This document shows, piece by piece, positions 1 to 5,354 of a stretch of DNA of 8,986 nucleotides. The translations under genes and the position numbers were made by a program. How positions within the stretch are numbered: the stretch's first letter is position 1; every line of letters starts with the position of its first letter. The stretch is from JAVKFF01 sp040226215 (GTDB lineage: Bacteria; Pseudomonadota; Alphaproteobacteria; DSM-16000; Inquilinaceae), in NCBI GenBank assembly GCA_040226215.1, contig JAVKFF010000031.1:1-8986 (forward strand), read 5' to 3'. The notes under the pieces were generated by a model. The model had not been told where the DNA came from. It made no database searches and saw only the letters and a program-made list of their open reading frames with translations.

Positions 1-2
1 CC

Positions 3-278
3 GAGACCGACACCGAGCCCATGCTGCGCCCCGACGCCCGCCTCGCCCTGCTGGCCCGGCCGGACGGGCGGTTCGAGGTCTATGCCGAGGGCCGCCACGC
101 CGCCACCACCGACGCCGACGGCGCCGATCTCCTCGCCCGCCTCGCCGAAGGCACCGCCGGCCGCCGGGCGGAGCACCCGGTGCTCGCCCCGCTTCGCCAT
201 TCCTCCTGGCAGGTCGCCTACGATCTCGAGGACGCCGCGGCAACGCTGGCAGAGCGCGAGGACGTCGAGGCGGACTGA
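3..278 (+). CDS. 3' part of an unrecognised protein
   Basis: The frame is open to the left edge of the window and ends at TGA 276-278, so the gene probably begins outside; an ATG at 21 would otherwise give 85 residues. No Shine-Dalgarno sequence is visible in the 20 bases before that ATG, which favours a truncated view. The visible residues are acidic and Ala/Arg-rich. They contain a stretch reading RLALLARPDGRFEVYAEGR, suggestive of a small beta-hairpin, then a helical segment and an acidic tail ending EDVEAD. I see no catalytic motif, signal peptide or membrane segment, and I do not recognise the family. It resembles the C-terminal appendage of a larger enzyme, but that is only an impression. 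The next gene starts 105 bp downstream on the same strand. Confidence 0.55.
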   Translation, partial: ETDTEPMLRPDARLALLARPDGRFEVYAEGRHAATTDADGADLLARLAEGTAGRRAEHPVLAPLRHSSWQVAYDLEDAAATLAEREDVEAD

Positions 279-282
279 TCGC

Positions 283-311
283 TTGACAGCCGGGCCGTGA
301 AGGTGTTCAAC
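283..311 (+). promoter_or_regulatory. Possible sigma-70 type promoter
   Basis: A perfect TTGACA (-35 consensus) lies at 283-288, just after the preceding stop codon. With a 17-base spacer, a poor -10 candidate TTCAAC lies at 306-311. It is placed to drive the cyclotransferase-like gene starting at 384. The weak -10 makes this tentative. Confidence 0.3.
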
Positions 312-383
312 CCCGCCCCCTCGAACCGTCATGAAACCCCGCTAGGGTCGTCGCCGATCCTCGCCCAACGGGAGCGCCCGGCC

Positions 384-896
384 ATGCGGTTGTTCTTCTT
401 CGGCAGCCTCGTCGACCGCGACCTGCTGCGCCTCGTCCTCGCCCGCGACCTCGCCACGCTGACCGTGCGGCCGGCCAGCCTGCCCGGCTGGCGCCGGGTA
501 CGGGTGCTGGGCGAGAGTTATCCGGTGATCGTGCCCTCGGCCGATCACGTCGTCGACGGCATCACCGTGGAGAGCCTGCGCCCCGACGACCTCGACCGCC
601 TGCTCTTCTTCGAGGGCGACGAATACGCGCTCCGGCCGGTCGACATCGTCCATGACGGCGCGCCGGCCCGGGCGCACGTTTTCGCCTCGACCGAGATCCT
701 GCAGGCGACCGACCGCGACTGGCATCTCGACGACTGGCGCCGCGCGCAGAAGGCCGAGACGATGTACGTCACCGAGGAATGGATGGCCCTGCACGGCCGA
801 CTGTCGATCGAGCAGGCGGAGGAGCTCTGGGACACCGTCAAGGCCCGCGCCCTCGCCCGCTTCGCCGCCGATCAGCGCCGCCGCCGGGCGGGGTGA
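384..896 (+). CDS. Gamma-glutamylcyclotransferase / AIG2-like protein
   Basis: A 170-residue protein of the gamma-glutamylcyclotransferase-like (AIG2/GGCT) fold, whose characterised members release 5-oxoproline from gamma-glutamyl amines or peptides; the substrate here is unknown. The N-terminus MRLFFFGSL matches the family's substrate-loop motif (usually YGSL or YGTL). RLLFFEGDEY at residues 72-81 matches the conserved segment holding the catalytic glutamate, here most likely Glu77. The C-terminal 60 residues are helical and Trp/Arg-rich, and the protein ends in a basic RRRR tail. No signal peptide or membrane segment is seen, so it should be cytosolic. The ATG at 384 is chosen because GGGAG lies at 370-374, nine bases upstream, and the family motif begins at residue 3. 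An in-frame ATG at 297 would add 29 residues outside the fold. The family call is fairly secure; the exact reaction is not. Confidence 0.85.
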   Translation: MRLFFFGSLVDRDLLRLVLARDLATLTVRPASLPGWRRVRVLGESYPVIVPSADHVVDGITVESLRPDDLDRLLFFEGDEYALRPVDIVHDGAPARAHVFASTEILQATDRDWHLDDWRRAQKAETMYVTEEWMALHGRLSIEQAEELWDTVKARALARFAADQRRRRAG

Positions 897-903
897 GGGC
901 GGG

Positions 904-924
904 GGCCGCCGGCGCGAAGCGGCC
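904..924. repeat. GC-rich hairpin after the cyclotransferase-like gene
   Basis: GGCCGC at 904-909 pairs with GCGGCC at 919-924 around a 9-base loop, starting 7 bases after the stop codon. No T-run follows, so it is not a canonical intrinsic terminator. It may still slow polymerase or protect the mRNA end. Confidence 0.3.
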
Positions 925-975
925 GGTCCCGGGTCTGCGGCGCATCACTCACGTGCTGCACCGCGCACGGGATGA
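919..975 (+). repeat. REP-like palindromic repeat, copy A (interrupted by the IS)
   Basis: This begins GCGGCCGGTCCCGGGTCTGC and has an inner imperfect hairpin, GCATCAC / GTGCTGC, at 942-959. It closes with CACGGGATGA. The same layout occurs in inverted orientation at 2699-2760 and with a different inner stem at 2611-2665. The IS1111-type element starts at its right edge. Its expected continuation, CGATAG, is found just past the IS right end at 2401-2406. Confidence 0.65.
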
Positions 976-979
976 TGGG

Positions 980-991
980 TGGACGGCCCCC
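980..991 (+). repeat. IS left subterminal inverted repeat
   Basis: TGGACGGCCCCC is the perfect reverse complement of 2382-2393. It lies 61 bases before the transposase start. Confidence 0.6.
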
Positions 992-1052
992 TGACGGCAT
1001 CTGTGTGCCATGCTGGAGGTCGAAACAACCCAGCAGAAGGAGACCGTCCGTG

Positions 1053-2075
1053 ATGCATGCTATCAGGTTTGGGATCGATCTGGCGAAGAGCGTCATCCAG
1101 GTGCACGGGGTGGACGCGGCGGGCCGGGTGGTGGTGCGCCGGCAGTTGCGTCGGGGTCAGGTGGAGCGGTTCTTCGCGGCGCAGGCGCCGGCGCTGATCG
1201 GCATGGAGGCCTGCGGTTCGGCGCATTACTGGGGCCGCGAGCTGGGCCGTCTGGGGCACGAGGTGCGGCTGATGCCGGCGGCCTATGTGAAGGCCTATGT
1301 GCGTCGCAACAAGAGCGACGCGCGGGACGCGGAGGCGGCCTGCGAGGCGGTGAGCCGGCCGAGCATGCGCTTCGTGCCGGTGAAGACGGTGGCGCAGCAA
1401 TGCGACCGGGCGCTGCAGCGGGCGCGCGACCTCTTGGTGCGCCAGCGCACGCAGCTGGCCAACGCGATGCGCGCGCAGCTCTACGAGATGGGCATCACCG
1501 GGGCGCGGGGTGCCGGCGGCGTGGCGGCCCTGCTCACCCGCATCGAGGCGGCCGATCCGGCGATCCCGGCGGCGCTGCTGGCCTGCCTGGCGCCGCTGGC
1601 CCGGCAATGGCGGGCGCTCGAGGCGGAGATCACGGCGCTGGACCGGGAGATCCAGGCCCGGGTGCGCCGGGATCCGGAGGCCCGGCGCCTGACCACGATC
1701 CCCGGGGTCGGCCCGGTCACCGCCCATGCGGTGCTCGCGGCGATCGGCGACGGCCGCCAGTTCGCCTCCGCCCGGGACTTCGCCGCCTGGGTCGGGCTGA
1801 CCCGGCGCAACCACGACACCGGCGGCAAGCACGGCCAGACCGGCCGCATCAGCCGGGCCGGCGACGGCAGCGTGCGCCGCCTGCTCGTGCTCGGCGCCAG
1901 TTCCATGCTGCGCCACGTCCGAGCCAGGCCCGAGCAGGCCTCGGCCTGGATCACCGGCCTGCTCGCCAGACGGCCGGTCAAGGTCTGCGTCGTCGCCCAG
2001 GCCGCCAAGAATGCCCGCATCCTCTGGGCCGTCCTCACCTCCGGCCAGAACTACCGAAGCCCCCAAGCCGCCTGA
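1053..2075 (+). CDS. IS110-family (IS1111-type) transposase, DEDD recombinase
   Basis: A 340-residue recombinase that, in this family, excises the element as a circle and reinserts it under guidance of a bridge RNA. The N-terminal RuvC-like domain (about 1-150) opens with FGIDLAKS (Asp9). It continues with IGMEACGSAHYW (Glu52) and NKSDARDAE (Asp89, Asp92), giving a full DEDD set. A helical linker follows. The C-terminal transposase domain (about 210-300) has a helix-hairpin-helix-like TTIPGVGPVTAHAVLA at 214-229, then GRISRAG at 264-270 and a nearby Ser/Arg cluster (Ser273, Arg275-276) where the catalytic serine is expected. Length is normal for the family and there is no frameshift or internal stop, so the protein is probably functional. 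The ATG at 1053 is chosen because AGAAGGAGA lies at 1035-1043 with ideal spacing. A GTG sits directly before it, and an in-frame ATG at 972 would fall outside the element. Confidence 0.95.
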   Translation: MHAIRFGIDLAKSVIQVHGVDAAGRVVVRRQLRRGQVERFFAAQAPALIGMEACGSAHYWGRELGRLGHEVRLMPAAYVKAYVRRNKSDARDAEAACEAVSRPSMRFVPVKTVAQQCDRALQRARDLLVRQRTQLANAMRAQLYEMGITGARGAGGVAALLTRIEAADPAIPAALLACLAPLARQWRALEAEITALDREIQARVRRDPEARRLTTIPGVGPVTAHAVLAAIGDGRQFASARDFAAWVGLTRRNHDTGGKHGQTGRISRAGDGSVRRLLVLGASSMLRHVRARPEQASAWITGLLARRPVKVCVVAQAAKNARILWAVLTSGQNYRSPQAA

Positions 2076-2381
2076 ACCGCCAGGCCGACGATCAGTGAAC
2101 CCTTAAACCCGCGACACCCAACTCGGCACACCAGCCCCGGCACACCAGCCCCGGCACACCAGCCCGGCACACCATCAAGGAGCGACAGACAGCACGGCAA
2201 AACGGTCAGGACCTGGGTCGGGACACTCCGCAGCGTCAGCGCGCCTCGAGCGCGTCGGGACGATTGGAACCCGATCCGCGATTCCCTTGCGGGCCAGCGG
2301 CCGATATCCAAGCCGCATCAACAGGCCGGATACACGACCGCTCCAGACCCCTTGCCACGCTCGATATCGCCCTTGCCAAAC
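2076..2381 (+). ncRNA. IS non-coding right end; candidate bridge RNA locus
   Basis: This is 306 bases with no convincing gene between the transposase stop and the right inverted repeat. IS1111-type elements are reported to encode the guide (bridge) RNA of their recombinase in this position. Visible structure includes a 14-bp tandem repeat at 2124-2173 and a bulged hairpin at 2297-2341. The hairpin has stems GCGG/CCGC, TATCC/GGATA and GCC/GGC separated by internal loops. On its 3' strand, ATACACGAC (2330-2338) is identical to the element's right terminus at 2393-2401, as a left-donor guide should be. A CGGGACGA at 2256-2263 resembles the left target CGGGATGA with one mismatch, and this is weak. 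RNA ends and promoter cannot be placed, and no target guide was convincingly found. Confidence 0.4.
2124..2173 (+). repeat. 14-bp tandem repeat in the IS right end
   Basis: About 3.6 copies of CGGCACACCAGCCC (2124-2137, 2138-2151, a 13-base copy at 2152-2164, and a partial copy at 2165-2173). Each copy carries GGCACAC. The reverse complement GTGTGCC occurs once in the IS left end at 1003-1009. Confidence 0.85.
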
Positions 2382-2393
2382 GGGGGCCGTCCA
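2382..2393 (-). repeat. IS right subterminal inverted repeat
   Basis: GGGGGCCGTCCA is the perfect reverse complement of 980-991. It lies about five bases inside the inferred right end of the IS. Confidence 0.6.
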
Positions 2394-2430
2394 TACACGA
2401 CGATAGTGTTTGCATGACATTGATTTTCCT

Positions 2431-2513
2431 TGTCATTCCCGCGCAAGCGGGAATCCAGGCCGGCGGTGAGCACGGCACGGACGGCCTGGGTCCCCGGTCA
2501 AGCCGGGGACGAC
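2431..2513. repeat. REPIN-like double hairpin 1
   Basis: Two perfect 8-bp hairpins, ATTCCCGC/GCGGGAAT (2435-2442 / 2447-2454) and GTCCCCGG/CCGGGGAC (2490-2497 / 2503-2510), flank a central 7-bp stem, CCAGGCC/GGCCTGG (2455-2461 / 2483-2489). The element is bounded by TGTC and GACA. This is the two-REPs-in-opposition layout called a REPIN. In frame it yields the familiar spurious peptide VIPAQAGIQ. Confidence 0.75.
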
Positions 2514-2569
2514 ATCGGCGGGGCTGGGTGCCGCCACGTTGACGCGCGCGGCGCGGCCGGCTCCGGGTC

Positions 2570-2600
2570 AGCGATGACGGGCGGCCGGTCCCGGGTTCGC
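2570..2600 (+). repeat. REP-like repeat, copy B (partial)
   Basis: GATGACGGGCGGCCGGTCCC at 2573-2592, followed by GGGTTCGCG, matches the start of copies A, D and E. The palindromic second half is missing. Confidence 0.6.
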
Positions 2601-2610
2601 GCGGACTGCT

Positions 2611-2665
2611 GGACCGTCCCGGGTCTGCGAAGCGGCACTGCGCGCCGCATCGCGCCCGGGATGAC
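2611..2665 (+). repeat. REP-like palindromic repeat, copy C
   Basis: An outer stem TCCCGGG/CCCGGGA (2617-2623 / 2655-2661) encloses an inner stem GCGAAGCGGC/GCCGCATCGC (2627-2636 / 2644-2653, one mismatch) with a 7-base loop. The start GTCCCGGGTCTGCG is shared with copy A. The inner stem sequence differs from A and D while the fold is retained. Confidence 0.75.
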
Positions 2666-2698
2666 GCGGGATTCATTTATTCAAACCTGAAAACCAGT

Positions 2699-2760
2699 GT
2701 CGCCCCGGATGCGGTGCAGCACGAAGTGATGCACTACTGATCCGGGACCGGCCGCCCGTC
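2699..2760 (-). repeat. REP-like palindromic repeat, copy D (inverted)
   Basis: Outer stem CCCGGAT/ATCCGGG (2704-2710 / 2740-2746) and inner stem GTGCAGCAC/GTGATGCAC (2714-2722 / 2726-2734, one mismatch). Read on the minus strand it aligns with copy A along most of its length, including GCATCAC, GTGCTGCACCGC and the GGCCGGTCCCGG start. Confidence 0.75.
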
Positions 2761-2761
2761 A

Positions 2762-2810
2762 TCGGGGCCCGCCGCCCATCATCGCAGACCCGGGACCGGC
2801 CGCCCATCCT
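2762..2810 (-). repeat. REP-like repeat, copy E (partial, inverted)
   Basis: Read on the minus strand this contains ATGGGCGGCCGGTCCCGGGT and then CTGCGATGATGGGCGGC. These are two head segments of the same family placed next to copy D with no full palindrome between them. Confidence 0.55.
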
Positions 2811-2832
2811 CTCGCACATCAACGCCCCAACA

Positions 2833-2925
2833 CTGTCATCCCGGCCGACCGAAGGGAGAGCCGGGATCCAGGCGACGGTGCCACCAGTTCCGCCGGCATG
2901 GATTCCCGCCGTCTCGGGAATGACA
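2833..2925. repeat. REPIN-like double hairpin 2
   Basis: Hairpin ATCCCGGC/GCCGGGAT (2838-2845 / 2860-2867, 14-base loop) and hairpin ATTCCCG/CGGGAAT (2902-2908 / 2915-2921) are joined by a short central stem, ATCCA/TGGAT (2866-2870 / 2899-2903). The outer ends CTGTCAT and ATGACAG are inverted copies. The layout matches the element at 2431-2513. It sits about 50 bp beyond the stop of the minus-strand gene run. No T-run follows either hairpin, so a terminator role is unproven. Confidence 0.7.
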
Positions 2926-2973
2926 GTAAAAACAGATGCCTGAAGGGAAAAGTTCAAGCGATATGCCTGCCCG

Positions 2974-3333
2974 CTATCGGCTCCGCCCGTCATAGGGCGT
3001 CACGGGGAAATCCTCCGGCGATACGCCGTCCAGGCACAGCGTGTTGATCGCCACCATCTCGCCGACCTCCGGCACGGTGCCGTAGGCGTAGGATTCGATA
3101 CCGCAGATCCGGCAGAAGCGGTGATGCACGATCTTCCTGTTGAACAGGTACTCGATGGTCGCGTCCGCGCCCTCTAGCAGGGTGAAGTTCTCCCGCTGGG
3201 TGAACGCCAGGCGATGGTTGCGCATCTGGCAGTAGGAGCAGTTGCAGGCGAACACGGTCTCGATCGGCATTGTCACCTCGAAGCGCACCGCCCCGCAATG
3301 GCAGCCGCCCCGATAGGTCCTCGCCTCGGCCAT
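2974..3333 (-). CDS. GFA (CENP-V/GFA) domain zinc-binding protein
   Basis: A 119-residue protein covering one GFA domain, the Mss4-like zinc fold named after glutathione-dependent formaldehyde-activating enzyme. The full cysteine pattern is present: GCHCGAVRF (Cys11, Cys13), ACNCSYC (Cys30, Cys32, Cys35) and FCRICG (Cys74, Cys77), enough for two zinc sites. Most bacterial family members have no proven reaction, so S-hydroxymethylglutathione formation should not be assumed. No signal peptide or membrane segment is seen. The start at 3333 follows AAGGAAGGA (3337-3345) closely and lies 19 bp after the ivd stop. It is the last gene of the minus-strand run and is probably co-transcribed with ivd. 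A link to leucine catabolism is possible only by position. Confidence 0.9.
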   Translation of the reverse strand: MAEARTYRGGCHCGAVRFEVTMPIETVFACNCSYCQMRNHRLAFTQRENFTLLEGADATIEYLFNRKIVHHRFCRICGIESYAYGTVPEVGEMVAINTLCLDGVSPEDFPVTPYDGRSR

Positions 3334-3352
3334 CGTTCCTTCCTTTCCCGTC

Positions 3353-4525
3353 TCAGGCGGTTTCCCTGAACAGCTCCCGGCCGATCAGCATGCGGCGGAT
3401 CTCCGAGGTGCCGGCGCCGATCTCGTAGAGCTTGGCGTCGCGCCACAGCCTTCCTGTGGCGTACTCGTTGATGTAGCCGTTGCCGCCCAGCGTCTGGATC
3501 GCCTCGCCGGCCATCCAGGTGGCCCGCTCGGCGGCGTAGAGGATGGCCCCGGCGGCGTCCTTGCGTGTCACCTCGCCCCGGTCGCAGGCCTTGCCGACCA
3601 TGTAGACGTATGATTTCGCCGCGTTCATCGTCACATACATGTCGGCCAGCTTGCCCTGCATCAGCTGGAACTCGCCGATCGGCTGGCCGAACTGTTCGCG
3701 CTGGTGGACGTAAGGAACGACGATGTCCATGGCCGCCTGCATGATGCCCAGCGGACCCGCCGCCAGCACCGCGCGCTCGTAGTCGAGGCCGGACATCAGC
3801 ACCCGCACGCCGCCGCCGAGCTGGCCCAGCACGTTCTCCTCCGGCACCTCGCAGTCCTGGAAGACGAGCTCGCCCGTGTTCGAGCCGCGCATGCCGAGCT
3901 TGTCGAGCTTCTGGGCGACCGAGAAGCCCTTGAAGCCCTTCTCCACCAGGAAGGCCGTGATGCCCTTGGGCCCGGCCGCGGGGTCGGTTTTGGCGTAGAC
4001 CACGATGACGTCGGCCTCTGGCCCGTTGGTGATCCACATCTTGGTGCCGTTCAGCACGTAGCGGTCGCCCCGTTTCTCCGCCTTCAGGCGCATCGAGACG
4101 ACGTCCGAGCCCGCCCCCGGCTCCGACATGGCGAGCGCGCCGACGAGGTCGCCGGCGACCAGCCCGGGCAGGTACTTGCGTTTCTGTTCCTCATTGCCGT
4201 TGAGGCGGATCTGGTTGACGCAGAGATTGGAGTGGGCGCCGTAGGACAGGCCCACCGAGGCCGAGGCGCGGGAGATCTCCTCCATCGCCACCATGTGCTC
4301 CAGGTAGCCCATGCCCGCACCGCCATACTCCTCCCCCACGGTGATGCCCAGCACGCCGAGATCGCCCATCTTCTTCCACAGGTGATGCGGGAAGTCGTTC
4401 GTTCGGTCGGTCTCCTCGGCCAGCGGCGCGATCTCGTCGGCGGCGAAGCTCGCCACCTGGTCGCGCAGCATGTCGGCGGTGTCGCCGAGATCGAAATTCA
4501 TCGTGGGCAGGTTGTTGGGGATCAT
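3353..4525 (-). CDS. ivd: Isovaleryl-CoA dehydrogenase
   Basis: A 390-residue FAD flavoprotein of the acyl-CoA dehydrogenase family. It oxidises isovaleryl-CoA to 3-methylcrotonyl-CoA in leucine breakdown and passes electrons to electron-transfer flavoprotein in the cytosol. Signatures are ALAMSEPGAGSD (130-141) and QFGQPIGEFQLMQGKLADMY (278-297). Two features point to isovaleryl-CoA rather than straight-chain substrates. Glu250 lies in LDYERAVLAAGP, the position of the catalytic base in isovaleryl-CoA dehydrogenases. The usual catalytic Glu near the C-terminus is replaced by Ala371 in YEIGAGTSEIRR. Length is normal. The ATG at 4525 follows GGGAGGAG (4539-4546) by 13 bases, slightly long; ATG 4501 (Met9) has no such site. 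The gene begins 10 bp after the DUF3253-like stop. The methylcrotonyl-CoA carboxylase genes that often accompany it are not in the window. Confidence 0.95.
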   Translation of the reverse strand: MIPNNLPTMNFDLGDTADMLRDQVASFAADEIAPLAEETDRTNDFPHHLWKKMGDLGVLGITVGEEYGGAGMGYLEHMVAMEEISRASASVGLSYGAHSNLCVNQIRLNGNEEQKRKYLPGLVAGDLVGALAMSEPGAGSDVVSMRLKAEKRGDRYVLNGTKMWITNGPEADVIVVYAKTDPAAGPKGITAFLVEKGFKGFSVAQKLDKLGMRGSNTGELVFQDCEVPEENVLGQLGGGVRVLMSGLDYERAVLAAGPLGIMQAAMDIVVPYVHQREQFGQPIGEFQLMQGKLADMYVTMNAAKSYVYMVGKACDRGEVTRKDAAGAILYAAERATWMAGEAIQTLGGNGYINEYATGRLWRDAKLYEIGAGTSEIRRMLIGRELFRETA

Positions 4526-4535
4526 CGCCGCGGTC

Positions 4536-4898
4536 TCACTCCTCCCGTGCCGGGCCGGTCTGGGGCAGGTCGGCCCGTCTTATCGTCACCCGGCCGCGGA
4601 CCTCGTCGGGGTCCTCGACGACCTCGCCCTTGCGCAGCAGCTGCACCTGGCCGGTGCGGGCAAGATACAGCACCTGCTGCTTGACGGGGTTGAGATATTT
4701 GCGCCAGGCCTCGGGCCCGTCCTTGGGCTTCACCCGGCCCACGGCGAAGGCGCGGGCCAGTTCGTCGGCCGCCGGCCAGGGCTCGTAGGCGGCGCGTTCC
4801 AGGATGAACGCGACCAGGGCGTCGGGCTTCTTCTCGTCGTTCTCGCTCATCGGCACGGGGTCCAATCGCTCGCGGCTTGTCGTCACGTCCGCGCCCAT
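4536..4898 (-). CDS. DUF3253-like small protein, probable winged helix
   Basis: Up to 120 residues. After a polar N-terminus come a helix (ALVAFILERAAYEPWPAADELA), a conserved-looking WRKYLNPVKQQVLYLARTG, and a beta-wing QVQLLRKGEVVEDPDEVRGRVTIRR. This order resembles DUF3253 proteins, a small family predicted to form a winged helix-turn-helix; the assignment is by eye and moderate. No function is known. The start is unsettled. ATG 4898 has no clear ribosome binding site but sits 9 bp after the thioesterase stop. ATG 4850 (Met17, MSENDEKK) would give 104 residues and still include the whole fold, with only a weak GGA upstream. The end of this gene contains the ribosome binding site of ivd, so the two are probably translated together. 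Confidence 0.75.
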   Translation of the reverse strand: MGADVTTSRERLDPVPMSENDEKKPDALVAFILERAAYEPWPAADELARAFAVGRVKPKDGPEAWRKYLNPVKQQVLYLARTGQVQLLRKGEVVEDPDEVRGRVTIRRADLPQTGPAREE

Positions 4899-4907
4899 AG
4901 CACAGGT

Positions 4908-5354
4908 TCAGCCCGTCTCGCCCGGGACGGTGATGCAGGTCTGCTGCATGCGCGCGACATGCTTGCGCCGCGCCCCGGTCTCGCCGAAGACGTCGATCTC
5001 GACCACGCTCAGCGTCCGGCCGCCGCGCAGCACAGCCGCCTCGGCCACGAAACGCTCGGCCCGGGCCGGCGCCATCAGGTTGATCTTGAACTCCACGGCC
5101 AGCACGTCCGCCCCGTCCGGCATCAAGGTGGAGGCGGCCACGCCGCCACAGGTGTCGGCCAGGAGCGTGGTGATGCCGGCATGCTGGTAGCCCATCTGCT
5201 GGGTCAGCCGTGCGTCGAAGGGGAGGCTCATCACCGCGCGGCCCTTTTCCACCGCGTCCAGCCGCGCGCCGACCAGCTTCAGGACCGGCATGCCGTCGAC
5301 GATGGCCCGGGCCCGGACGCGCCAGGGCTCCTCGCCCGTCAGAGAATGATCCAT
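4908..5354 (-). CDS. PaaI-family (hotdog) acyl-CoA thioesterase
   Basis: A 148-residue single hotdog-fold protein, expected to hydrolyse acyl- or aryl-CoA thioesters to free acid plus CoA in the cytosol. The core QQMGYQHAGITTLLADTCGG (52-71) matches the family segment usually written with HGG and a downstream catalytic Asp. Here it is His58-Ala59-Gly60 and Asp67. VEFKINLMAPA and a central beta-sheet (about 84-140) complete the fold. The substrate cannot be told from sequence. The ATG at 5354 lies inside the end of mgtE (16-bp overlap), suggesting coupled translation. Its ribosome binding site is weak, and Met22 (GMPVLKLVGARL) is an alternative start that would trim only the N-terminal helix. 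Neighbouring ivd makes a branched-chain CoA ester a reasonable but unproven guess. Confidence 0.9.
   Translation of the reverse strand: MDHSLTGEEPWRVRARAIVDGMPVLKLVGARLDAVEKGRAVMSLPFDARLTQQMGYQHAGITTLLADTCGGVAASTLMPDGADVLAVEFKINLMAPARAERFVAEAAVLRGGRTLSVVEIDVFGETGARRKHVARMQQTCITVPGETG

Larger units (their letters stand above)
976..2398 (+). mobile_element. IS110-family insertion sequence, IS1111-type
   Basis: A complete-looking element of about 1.42 kb. It holds a single transposase gene, a short left end (about 77 bp) and a long non-coding right end (about 320 bp). A perfect 12-bp inverted repeat, TGGACGGCCCCC at 980-991 and GGGGGCCGTCCA at 2382-2393, lies a few bases inside each end. Subterminal repeats of about this size are typical of the IS1111 group and absent from the IS110 group proper. 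No target duplication is evident, as expected. If the crossover used a GA dinucleotide (974-975 and 2399-2400), removing the element leaves GGGATGACGATAG, which matches the end of the neighbouring repeats. The exact ends are uncertain by a few bases. A caveat is that the left end also resembles a continuation of the REP-like repeat, so the inverted repeats could in principle be two opposed repeat copies. Confidence 0.75.

Noticed and set aside
971..991. Continuation of repeat copy A past 975, which would put the IS left end nearer 990-1000
   Set aside because: GATGATGGGTGGACGGCCCC does resemble a segment of copy E (17 of 20). However, the perfect 12-bp inverted match at 2382-2393, the normal element length and the reconstructed empty site favour an end near 975. 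It stays a real alternative.
897..1052. Bridge RNA in the IS left end, as in the IS110 group
   Set aside because: Most of this gap belongs to repeat copy A, leaving only about 77 bp of IS left end, too short for a typical bridge RNA. The inverted repeats also point to the IS1111 group.
945..2066. Long minus-strand open frame opposite the IS transposase
   Set aside because: High GC makes antisense frames stay open. Its product is rich in Arg, Gly, His and Ala with no motif, while the plus strand has a full DEDD transposase.
2236..2690. Short open frames in the spacer after the IS, including peptides with VIPAQAGIQ
   Set aside because: These are translations of REP/REPIN hairpins, a well-known annotation artefact; no ribosome binding site or protein motif supports them.
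2833..2925. Intrinsic terminator for the minus-strand genes
   Set aside because: The hairpins are strong but no T-run follows them in either direction. The only T-run on the minus strand (near 2926-2930) precedes the hairpin. They are listed as a repeat instead.
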